Positions 34,927 to 41,855 of a stretch of 64,000 nucleotides of DNA are shown in pieces; position 1 is the stretch's first letter, and every line of letters starts with the position of its first letter. The DNA comes from Lachnospiraceae bacterium (GTDB lineage Bacteria > Bacillota > Clostridia > Lachnospirales > Lachnospiraceae), in assembly GCA_011959105.1 (NCBI GenBank), contig BLLU01000149.1:1-64000 (forward strand), given 5' to 3'. Under the pieces are notes generated by a model that had not been told where the DNA came from, ran no database searches, and was given only the letters and a program-made list of their open reading frames with translations. Position numbers and translations under genes: made by a program.

Positions 34927-35415
34927 TCAGACAATTTCCGAAGCTGCCGTCCCCTGCTTCTGCTCCAGTTCCCTTGCCAGTTCCACAAATATACTGCACT
35001 CCATACCTTCCGCAAAATCCTCGTCCAGGCAATGCACCGTATACTCTCCGTTTTCCAAAGATACGGTAATGGTGCCCGGCGTCAGCGTGATGGCATTGGC
35101 CAGAAACGTCCGGGCCACAGGGCCCTTTAACGCACTGCGAAAGCTGACCAGCACAGGCTGGATTTCCTCTTTCTGGGACAGGATCAGCCGCACCGTACCC
35201 AAATTGGCCCTCACCACCTCCCGGACCAGCACCAGCCCATATCTTGGCAGCCTGCTCAGTTTTCCATAGAATTTTAATTCCTTTTTCATACTATAATCCA
35301 GAAATTTGCAGCTAAAGGCCAGCAGCAGCGCCGCCACAGCCACTCCAAATACACAGATTTCCCCTGTCACCTGCCCGTTGAAAATAACCCACAGCACAAA
35401 ATAAAGTAAAAACAC
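34927..35415 (-). CDS. mnhE: Na+/H+ antiporter subunit E
   Basis: A 162-residue MnhE/MrpE protein: two N-terminal membrane helices (FLLYFVLWVIFNGQVTGEI), then a soluble domain with TFLANAITLTPGTITVSLE, the family signature. I chose GTG at 35415 because it follows CGGAGG at good spacing and gives the usual family length; the track start adds 28 residues without a ribosome site. It is the first gene of the ten-gene operon. A TATAAT box at 35459-35464 may be its -10, although the -35 is poor, and the preceding gene ends in a strong terminator. Confidence 0.88.
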   Translation of the reverse strand: MFLLYFVLWVIFNGQVTGEICVFGVAVAALLLAFSCKFLDYSMKKELKFYGKLSRLPRYGLVLVREVVRANLGTVRLILSQKEEIQPVLVSFRSALKGPVARTFLANAITLTPGTITVSLENGEYTVHCLDEDFAEGMECSIFVELARELEQKQGTAASEIV

Positions 35416-35500
35416 AGCGTACCTCCGCCCCGGAAAAACATCCCCAGAAGAACTTGATATTATAACCATTATTCCCCAAAAACAGTGGCCGGAATTCACA

Positions 35501-35545
35501 AAAAGACAAAAAACAGATCCCCCCGCAAATTGCAGGGAGACCTGT
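35501..35545 (-). terminator. Strong terminator after the small membrane protein gene
   Basis: ACAGATCCCCCCGCAA and TTGCAGGGAGACCTGT pair over 16 positions (with G-T wobbles), and the minus-strand transcript continues into TTTTTTG and a second T-run. It isolates the antiporter operon from the genes upstream. Confidence 0.8.
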
Positions 35546-35564
35546 CTATCTGTTTACCATATTA

Positions 35565-35798
35565 TTATTTCCCGGCTTTTCTTTTCCTGATCAGATGCGC
35601 CGCATAAGCGGCCAGCGATGCCAGGGTCAGTCCCAGGGCTATCAGGAGCAGCAGCTGCCATGTTACATGCCACACATGGATCAGCAGAATAGAAGCCACC
35701 ATCAGCACAAAGGCCCAGTAAACATACATCAATATACCCACCAGCAAAGTGAACAGGATATCCTTCAGCAGGTCTGTCCTGGTGTACCGCTTATCCAT
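35565..35798 (-). CDS. Small membrane protein, unknown
   Basis: A 77-residue protein with two long hydrophobic helices (ILFTLLVGILMYVYWAFVLMVASILLIHV and LLLLIALGLTLASLAAYAAHLI) and charged ends (MDKRYTRTDLLKD, RKRKAGK). I do not recognise the family. GGAGGG precedes the ATG. It lies between the GH43 lipoprotein and the antiporter operon and ends in its own terminator. A holin-like or accessory role would be speculation. Confidence 0.7.
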   Translation of the reverse strand: MDKRYTRTDLLKDILFTLLVGILMYVYWAFVLMVASILLIHVWHVTWQLLLLIALGLTLASLAAYAAHLIRKRKAGK

Positions 35799-35878
35799 TC
35801 TTCCATCCCTCCGCCCGGTGTCGGATATACTGTAACCGACACATTTTCCTTACCGATATCCCCCTATAAACGGGTCTG

Positions 35879-37558
35879 TCAATATTTTACTCCCCAGATG
35901 CTCTCATTCACTCCCACGGCCGAGAAAGTCATCACTTCCGTACCCGCCTGGTCTTTCATGGCGCAGAACACACCGCTGTACTCATGGCCGTCATAGCTGA
36001 TATGCACATAGGGCGTACCCTCGGAAACGGTCCAGGTGCCCACCACGGATCCCGTAACCGTGCCGTCCTCGTTCAGGTCAATCATCACCGGCTGGGCAAT
36101 CTCGCTGTCGATCTTCATGCCCTGATTGATAAAGAAATACTCCCCCGCCAGTTCCGCACTGTCGTAGCCGCTTTCAGAAATGGTCTCCCCGGTGGTGGTA
36201 TAGGGGGCCAGCACCGGCCATCCTTCCTGGTTCATAAAAATCTGTTTTACCGCAGGCTCATGATACTCGTTGCCATTGTTAAAACGGGTATGATAGCACA
36301 TATACTGCTTCCCGTCGGTGTCAAAGAAGGTGGACATGCCCCCGGTAGCCATGTAGGCGTACTTACAGCTTGGCAGATAATAATTGCCGGACAGCTTCAG
36401 GCCATAATAAGCGTTGTTATACCCCTTCACGGGACGCTGTCCTCCCATATCCACATATTCCCCGTCCGGCCTGTCGCTGCGCAGTACCCGGATCTGGTAA
36501 CCCCCGGTGCGCTCTAGGGAACCGAAAGACAAATACAGATAGTAATAACCCGTATCCGCGTCATACTGGATATAAGGTCCCTCGATGGACTGATGTCCCC
36601 CGCCCAGCAGGCGCTTTCCGAAATAAGGATCCACCTCGTTCTCCGGGTCCGCCTCGGGATGGATCACCAGACCCGTCTGAGGATCCAGTTCCAGGAGGAA
36701 GATACCCCCGGACCAGGAGCCATAGGTCATCCAAAGCCTCCCGTCCGCATCATAAAAGGGAGCGGGATCAATGCAGTTGGGCCAGTCCTGGTTATCATAC
36801 TGGCCGTTGCCCCTCAAATATGTTTCTTCGGCATAGGCCTGGTCCACATACTCATACACATCCGTCTGGCCGATGTCCTCCGCAGTAAAGCCGGAATACA
36901 GGAGTTCCCCCTGGTACACATAAGGCCCTTCCGGTGCGTCTGCGGTGGCATAGCACAGATTGGACTTAATATAGGTAGAAGAGGTACAGAAATACATGAC
37001 GTATTTGCCCATGGCCTCATTGTAAATCACATCCTCCGCCCACACCGCATAGGAGCCGTTGCCGTAATCGCCGGAATAATCAAATATGCTCAATTCCTCG
37101 TTGAACAAATCCTCAAAAAGAGCATTGTCGGAGGTATATCCATTTCCGATATATTTCCAGACATGCAGATCCTCCGATGTGGCCCCCGTCATATGAGAGC
37201 CGTAGATATAGTATTTTCCGTCAAAAACCTTGATGGAAGGATCGTGCACAGACACCCTGGCTCCATTGGACGCCGTCTCTATGCCAGTGTAATCCGCCTC
37301 CCTGACCACAGGCTCCGCAGCGGGCTCCGAAGCCGCCTGTCCGTTCCCCGTTCCATCGTCAGCCCCGCTTCCTGTCTGGACGTCACTTCCAACCCCCGTC
37401 TCTCCATCACTTCCGCCAGCCGTCTCTCCATCACTCCCGACGCCCGTTTCACTTCCGGACTCCGACGGGTCCCCTGACGACGCAGGCTGCCCCCCGCAGC
37501 CCAGAAGCGAGCCCGTCAGGCATACACATAACGCCACTGCCAGTAATTTGTTCTTCAT
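35879..37558 (-). CDS. GH43 family lipoprotein (arabinanase-like)
   Basis: A 559-residue surface lipoprotein with a GH43 five-bladed propeller fold. The signal peptide ends in LLGC, followed by a low-complexity linker of repeated GSDGETG units (to about 75), a typical tether. The catalytic base region HDPSI (about 104) is present with YIYGSHMTG, and later NCIDPAPFYDADGRLWMTYGSW and SIEGPYIQYD provide the other acidic residues. The C-terminal 90 residues form a beta domain seen in arabinan endo-1,5-alpha-L-arabinosidases. The substrate is probably arabinan or another arabinose/xylose polymer. ATG at 37558 follows AAGGGG; a good promoter lies upstream. Confidence 0.87.
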   Translation of the reverse strand: MKNKLLAVALCVCLTGSLLGCGGQPASSGDPSESGSETGVGSDGETAGGSDGETGVGSDVQTGSGADDGTGNGQAASEPAAEPVVREADYTGIETASNGARVSVHDPSIKVFDGKYYIYGSHMTGATSEDLHVWKYIGNGYTSDNALFEDLFNEELSIFDYSGDYGNGSYAVWAEDVIYNEAMGKYVMYFCTSSTYIKSNLCYATADAPEGPYVYQGELLYSGFTAEDIGQTDVYEYVDQAYAEETYLRGNGQYDNQDWPNCIDPAPFYDADGRLWMTYGSWSGGIFLLELDPQTGLVIHPEADPENEVDPYFGKRLLGGGHQSIEGPYIQYDADTGYYYLYLSFGSLERTGGYQIRVLRSDRPDGEYVDMGGQRPVKGYNNAYYGLKLSGNYYLPSCKYAYMATGGMSTFFDTDGKQYMCYHTRFNNGNEYHEPAVKQIFMNQEGWPVLAPYTTTGETISESGYDSAELAGEYFFINQGMKIDSEIAQPVMIDLNEDGTVTGSVVGTWTVSEGTPYVHISYDGHEYSGVFCAMKDQAGTEVMTFSAVGVNESIWGVKY

Positions 37559-37641
37559 ACCCCTTGCATCCTCCATTTAGCCTTCCGTTCTTTGAGAGTT
37601 TCCATGATGTCCCGCCCATGTTGTCACCACTTCTTTACTCT

Positions 37642-37670
37642 AGATTAAAATGTTTTACTCAAAATGTCAA
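37642..37670 (-). promoter_or_regulatory. Promoter of the GH43 gene
   Basis: TTGACA and TAATCT on the minus strand with a 17-bp spacer, about 84 bp upstream of the GH43 start codon. Confidence 0.65.
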
Positions 37671-37700
37671 TAAATCTTGCAAATCTTTTTGCTGCAGATA

Positions 37701-37729
37701 TTGAAAAAAATATACTTTAGGAGTAGAAT
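37701..37729 (+). promoter_or_regulatory. Promoter of the OFA transporter gene
   Basis: TTGAAA and TAGAAT with a 17-bp spacer, 56 bp upstream of the ATG at 37786. It is back to back with the GH43 promoter in the 227-bp divergent gap. Confidence 0.6.
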
Positions 37730-37785
37730 AACTACGGTGTTTATAAATATTTTATTATTATTTCATAATTTAGGAGAGGATACTT

Positions 37786-39108
37786 ATGAAAAACATTCAA
37801 AACAAATGGATCCGCGCCGCTATTCCGGCGCTGTTACTGCATTGCAGTATCGGCACGGTATACTGCTGGTCCATCTTCAGCCAGGAAATCGCCGATTATA
37901 TCGGCTTCTCCAAAAGTGCCACGGAATGGGCCTTCAGTTTCGCCATCTTTTTCCTGGGCATGTCCGCCGCTTTCCTGGGTAATGTGGTGGAAAAGGACAT
38001 CCATCGTTCTTCGCTGATCGCCGCCATCTGCTTCGCCGCCGGTATGGCAGGCACGGGCTTCTTCATCTGGTACGGCGGTACGCACCAGCACAGCCCTCTG
38101 GCCTTGATCGGCATCTATATCTGCTACGGCTTCATCATGGGCGTTGGTCTGGGCACGGGATATCTGTCCCCGGTTAAGACCCTGATGCTCTGGTTCCAGG
38201 ACCGCAAGGGGCTGGCAACGGGACTGGCCGTGGCGGGCTTTGGCGCCGCAAAGGCCATCGCAAGCCCTATTATGCAGGCATTGCTGAATTCCCTGGGGGA
38301 GGGAGGCATCTACAAGATGTTCCTGATCCTGGCCTGCGTGTACTTCGTGATGATGTTCGTTGGCCATCTGCTGTTGGCCAAGCCCGCAGACTGGCATGAG
38401 CCCGCTTCCCAGGAGAAGGGTGCAAAGGCTCTGGATGTGATCAAGAGCAAGCCCGTGGTGTTCATCGGCATCTGGCTTATGTTCTATATCAACATCACCT
38501 GCGGTCTGGCGCTGATCTCTCAGGAGAAAATGATTATCAAATGCATCGGCCTGGCAGGCATGGCCGGGGTACTGTCCTCCATTACCGCCGTATTTAACGC
38601 CGGCGGCCGCCTGGGCTTCTCCGCATGGGCGGACACCATGAAGGATCGGAATACGGTATATAAGATTATGATCATCCTGTCCATCATCGCCACCGGGCTG
38701 GTAATCCTGACCAGAGGCATTGCGGATATGGGCGTCCACACCCTGCTGATGATTCTGGTACTGGTATTGCTGTTTGTGGTGAATGCAGGCTACGGCGGCG
38801 GCTTCAGCAATGTGCCCACCCTCTTGTCCGACCATTACGGTATGCAGAACATCAGCGCCATCCACGGCATCACCCTGTCCGCCTGGGCCATTGCGGGCCT
38901 TACGGGCAACCAGCTGGCTACCTTCATTGTGGGACATGTAGGAGAGATGGTGGAAGTCAGCGACGGGCACGGCGGTTTCACCTCGGTAAACCCTGTGGGA
39001 TACCAGACCGTGCTGTATGTCACCATCGTGCTGTATGTAATCGCCCTGCTGTGCAGTTTCTTCCTGGTGGGGGGCAAAAAGAAAACCGGAAACGGGAAGG
39101 CTGCCTGA
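37786..39108 (+). CDS. OFA-family MFS transporter
   Basis: A 440-residue, 12-helix major facilitator of the oxalate:formate antiporter (OFA) family. The N-terminus (SIGTVYCWSIFSQEIADYIGFSKSATEW) and the motif GLGTGYLSPVKTLMLWFQDRKGLATGLAVAGFG are typical. OFA members exchange small carboxylates such as oxalate, formate, lactate or pyruvate; the substrate here is unknown. TTAGGAGAGG precedes the ATG. The gene is monocistronic, with its own promoter and terminator. Confidence 0.88.
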   Translation: MKNIQNKWIRAAIPALLLHCSIGTVYCWSIFSQEIADYIGFSKSATEWAFSFAIFFLGMSAAFLGNVVEKDIHRSSLIAAICFAAGMAGTGFFIWYGGTHQHSPLALIGIYICYGFIMGVGLGTGYLSPVKTLMLWFQDRKGLATGLAVAGFGAAKAIASPIMQALLNSLGEGGIYKMFLILACVYFVMMFVGHLLLAKPADWHEPASQEKGAKALDVIKSKPVVFIGIWLMFYINITCGLALISQEKMIIKCIGLAGMAGVLSSITAVFNAGGRLGFSAWADTMKDRNTVYKIMIILSIIATGLVILTRGIADMGVHTLLMILVLVLLFVVNAGYGGGFSNVPTLLSDHYGMQNISAIHGITLSAWAIAGLTGNQLATFIVGHVGEMVEVSDGHGGFTSVNPVGYQTVLYVTIVLYVIALLCSFFLVGGKKKTGNGKAA

Positions 39109-39163
39109 GAGATTGCCGGATAGCCGGATTCAGTCACTTGGGTGAACCGATAAAGAACAAAAA

Positions 39164-39203
39164 AGCACCGGAAATAGAGCCATTTCTTTCTGGTGCTCTT
39201 TTT
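39164..39203 (+). terminator. Terminator of the OFA transporter gene
   Basis: AGCACCGGAAA and TTTCTGGTGCT form an 11-bp stem with one G-T pair, followed by CTTTTT. Confidence 0.85.
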
Positions 39204-39356
39204 ATATCTTTCCCAACTATCCCCGCTTCTCTGCGGCCTGCCGCACTCCCGGTTCACTCATAAGCGAGAACCTGATAATGATTGTTGATTTTTAATCCTT
39301 TCTCAAGTAAACTATAGATAATTATCTGAACCCATTTGGGTATGCAGGAGGAGGAC

Positions 39357-41015
39357 ATGATACGTACATTTTCCACACACTGCCTCAGAAAGCAGGAGGA
39401 ACTCACCGGAAGGCTTTGGCAGTTCTGCCCTCTTCAGGGTGAGTCTGCCGGACGTCAGTTCCTGGTTCCCACCCCCAGCTGTTGGGAGAATTATCCGGAT
39501 TTTGGCCTGTATCGGGGAGAGGGACGTTATTCCACCCGTTTTCAGGCGGAGGGCAATCTGCTGATCACCTGCAAAGGTGTGAGCCACACGGCCACCCTGC
39601 TTTTGGACGGACAGGTAATTGCCAGACATTACAATGCCTATACCGCCTTTTCCGCCCTGGTCCGGGCCGTGCCGGAGGGTATGCATACCCTGGAAATCAT
39701 AGCGGACAACCGCTTCTCGGAAGAGAGCGCTCTGCATGTGCCCAACGATTACATGTCCTACGGCGGCGTCATCAGGCCTGTGGTACTGGAACAGGTGGGC
39801 GCTTCCTATCTGGAATATCTTCATGTAACGCCGTCCTTCCGGGACGGGCAGTGGCACGCCCGGGTGGAAGCCGCCATCCAAAACCTGTGCGAGACGCAGC
39901 CGGTGGACATGCGGATCACCCTGGCGGGGCAATCCCTGGACTTTCAGGGACTGACGCTGCCCCGGGGCAGAAGCGTCCACAGGGCGGAACTCTCCTTTGA
40001 CGAAGTCCGGCCGTGGCTTCCCGAATCCCCTGTTCTGTATGAGATTCACGCCGTTCTGCAGAAAGATGGACAGCCCTACGATGACCTGATTGACCGCTTT
40101 GGTTTCCGGGAAATAAATATTGAGGGCAGGCAGATCCTGTTAAACGGAAGCCCCCTGCGCATTAAGGGTGTATGCCGCCATGAGGATCATCCGCAGTTTG
40201 GATGCGCTCTGCCCTTTGCGGCCATGGCCGGGGATCTGGCTCTGATCAGGCATCTGGGGGCCAACTCCGTGCGCACCGCCCACTATCCCAACGATGAGGT
40301 TTTCCTGGATCTTTGCGACGAGCAGGGAATCCTGGTGTGGGAGGAGAATCATGCCCGGGGCCTGAGCCTGGAGCAGATGCAGAATCCCCACTTTGAGAGG
40401 CAGGCTGAGCAGGTTATACAGGAAATGGTAGAACTTCATTACAACCATCCTTCCATCTACATCTGGGGCATCCTGAACGAATGCGCCAGTGACACCGAGT
40501 ATGGAAAGGAATGTTATCGGCGGCAGTTTGAACTGCTCCGCTCCCTGGATCCATCCCGTCCCTGTTCCTTTGCCAGCTGCAAATTTAAGTCGGACATCTG
40601 CTTCGGGCTTCCCGATGTGGTATCCTACAATATTTACCCCCTCTGGTATCATGACACGCCGCCGGAAGAATACCTGGAGGACTTATATAATTGGGTACAG
40701 GAAGAGACAGAGGGACAGGGGAAGCCCTTCCTGATCACGGAAATCGGGGCAGGAGGAATCTATGGCCACCGCAGTACCTATGCCACCAAGTGGAGCGAAG
40801 AGTACCAGGCCAGGGTTCTGAAAGAACAGATCCGTGCCGTTCTCTCCCACCCCGATTGCGCCGGTGTCTATATCTGGCAGTTCTGTGATATCCGCATAAG
40901 CGAAGAGGGGTGGTTCGGCAGGCCCCGCACCATGAATAACAAAGGGATTCTGGACGAATATCGCCGGCCCAAACTCTGTTATGAAGTGGTAAAAGAATTA
41001 TTTGAGGAGCAATAA
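39357..41015 (+). CDS. GH2 beta-glucuronidase-like enzyme
   Basis: A 552-residue intracellular GH2 enzyme without signal peptide. A beta-sandwich N-terminus, an Ig-like domain and a TIM barrel (from about 265) are visible. RHEDHPQFG, the acid/base Glu in WGILNECASD and the nucleophile Glu in LITEIGAGGIYG match GH2 beta-glucuronidases. The C-terminal MNNKGILDEYRRPK contains the N-x-K motif that recognises the glucuronate carboxylate in this subfamily. It is about 50 residues shorter than E. coli UidA. ATG at 39357 follows AGGAGGAGG. Substrates could be host or plant glucuronides, but a beta-galactosidase-like activity is not excluded. Confidence 0.85.
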   Translation: MIRTFSTHCLRKQEELTGRLWQFCPLQGESAGRQFLVPTPSCWENYPDFGLYRGEGRYSTRFQAEGNLLITCKGVSHTATLLLDGQVIARHYNAYTAFSALVRAVPEGMHTLEIIADNRFSEESALHVPNDYMSYGGVIRPVVLEQVGASYLEYLHVTPSFRDGQWHARVEAAIQNLCETQPVDMRITLAGQSLDFQGLTLPRGRSVHRAELSFDEVRPWLPESPVLYEIHAVLQKDGQPYDDLIDRFGFREINIEGRQILLNGSPLRIKGVCRHEDHPQFGCALPFAAMAGDLALIRHLGANSVRTAHYPNDEVFLDLCDEQGILVWEENHARGLSLEQMQNPHFERQAEQVIQEMVELHYNHPSIYIWGILNECASDTEYGKECYRRQFELLRSLDPSRPCSFASCKFKSDICFGLPDVVSYNIYPLWYHDTPPEEYLEDLYNWVQEETEGQGKPFLITEIGAGGIYGHRSTYATKWSEEYQARVLKEQIRAVLSHPDCAGVYIWQFCDIRISEEGWFGRPRTMNNKGILDEYRRPKLCYEVVKELFEEQ

Positions 41016-41028
41016 CGGATACTCCCGT

Positions 41029-41071
41029 AAAAAAGGGAACGCCGGTATCAAGCGCCAGCGTTCCCTTTTTT
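41029..41071. terminator. Bidirectional terminator
   Basis: AAAAAAGGGAACGC pairs perfectly with GCGTTCCCTTTTTT around a 15-base loop. It separates the convergent GH2 and XRE genes and has T-runs in both directions. Confidence 0.9.
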
Positions 41072-41072
41072 A

Positions 41073-41303
41073 CTACTTTTTGTCAGGAGGGTAGAAAACC
41101 AGTAAATCCTCTATCCTGCATTCCAAGACGGTGCAGAGTTTGCAAAGAACAAACACATCCAGCCGGGAAATATTATTTGTGCAGTAATTATCAATCTGTT
41201 TCCAATTCATCTCTGCTTTGTGTGATAGCTTGTTTTTGCTCAACCCTTTTTGTTTCAGCAATTCGTTTAACCGAATTTCCAAACTACCGAAATCTTCTTC
41301 CAC
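41073..41303 (-). CDS. Small XRE-family regulator
   Basis: A 76-residue Cro/CI-type DNA-binding protein consisting only of an HTH domain: LNELLKQKGLSKNKLSHKAEMNWKQIDNY with the recognition helix near 30-40, then helices ending in VLECRIEDLLVFYPP. The start is GTG at 41303, preceded by GAGGTG. It lies divergent from the 51-residue ORF; the 313-bp gap contains two copies of an operator-like element, so autoregulation and control of that ORF are likely. Confidence 0.85.
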   Translation of the reverse strand: MEEDFGSLEIRLNELLKQKGLSKNKLSHKAEMNWKQIDNYCTNNISRLDVFVLCKLCTVLECRIEDLLVFYPPDKK

Positions 41304-41354
41304 ATTATCACCTCTAAATACGTATTTTTATGTATTCAAACAATATAATTCTAT

Positions 41355-41400
41355 ACTTGTTATAGTCCTTTGATAACCCTAAACAAGTATTAGAATCCTA
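41355..41400. promoter_or_regulatory. Operator-like element, unit 1
   Basis: ACTTGTTATAGT at 41355 and CAAGTATTAGAATCCTA at 41384. Its half-sites are offset by 29 bp, exactly as in unit 2. On the minus strand it overlaps plausible XRE promoter boxes (TTGTTT, 16 bp, TATAAC). Confidence 0.6.
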
Positions 41401-41473
41401 AATGCAGAAATGTGTGTTCGCCTCCAAAACCGTATATTGTCGCATTCTGTCGAAATTTGTAGACCCTTTGCAC

Positions 41474-41502
41474 TTGCAATGTCCTATATAACTTGTTATA
41501 GT
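41474..41502 (+). promoter_or_regulatory. Promoter of the 51-residue ORF
   Basis: TTGCAA (41474-41479) and TATAGT (41497-41502) with a 17-bp spacer. The -10 lies inside operator-like unit 2. The transcript would begin with a hairpin ACGGTCTA/TAGACCGT (41509-41550). Confidence 0.55.
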
Positions 41503-41536
41503 ATATTTACGGTCTACTGCAAGTATTAGAATACTA
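41491..41536. promoter_or_regulatory. Operator-like element, unit 2
   Basis: ACTTGTTATAGT at 41491 and CAAGTATTAGAATACTA at 41520, with the same 29-bp offset as in unit 1, 136 bp away. The second half-site contains the palindrome AGTATTAGAATACT. Confidence 0.6.
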
Positions 41537-41616
41537 GTATTATAGACCGTTTACTGACAGTAAATTTTTGTATCAAATTGCAAGCAGAATTTTTTGTTCT
41601 GTGAAAGGAGAAGGGT

Positions 41617-41772
41617 ATGGACTACTTCAAGGATAAGCTTTTTGAGTTGCTCAATGATGCAGATGATATCGGAATCAGCGATATCGAAACCAATGACAAG
41701 GAGAACAAGCTGCGAGTATCTCTTCAAAACGGCCTTCTTCTGGAGATCGAGTGCCGACAGATTGAAAACTGA
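41617..41772 (+). CDS. 51-residue acidic protein, unknown (missed by ORF track)
   Basis: The ORF starts with ATG at 41617 after a very strong ribosome site (GAAAGGAGAAGGGT) and ends with TGA at 41772. The product is 51 residues, acidic and mixed helix/strand in character (MDYFKDKLFELLNDADD at the start, LRVSLQNGLLLEIECRQIEN at the end), without membrane segment or signal. I do not recognise the family. The listed 82-aa ORF in this place is another frame without a ribosome site. It has its own promoter, sits opposite the XRE gene across a duplicated element and ends before a perfect terminator, which supports a real, regulated gene. Confidence 0.75.
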   Translation: MDYFKDKLFELLNDADDIGISDIETNDKENKLRVSLQNGLLLEIECRQIEN

Positions 41773-41813
41773 TATAAAACTGAATACAAAACTAAATAAT
41801 CAATTAAATAAAC

Positions 41814-41850
41814 AAAAAATCTTAGGACAATGCCTGCCCTAAGATTTTTT
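41814..41850. terminator. Bidirectional terminator
   Basis: AAAAAATCTTAGG and CCTAAGATTTTTT form a perfect 13-bp inverted repeat between the 51-residue ORF and the convergent GH31 gene. Confidence 0.9.
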
Positions 41851-41855
41851 GCTCT

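Noticed and set aside
25496-35415. Antiporter operon considered as respiratory complex I or a membrane-bound hydrogenase
   Set aside because: No NuoB/C/D/E/F/G/I-like or hydrogenase subunits are present; the E-F-G-B-C set identifies an Mrp/Mbh membrane arm.
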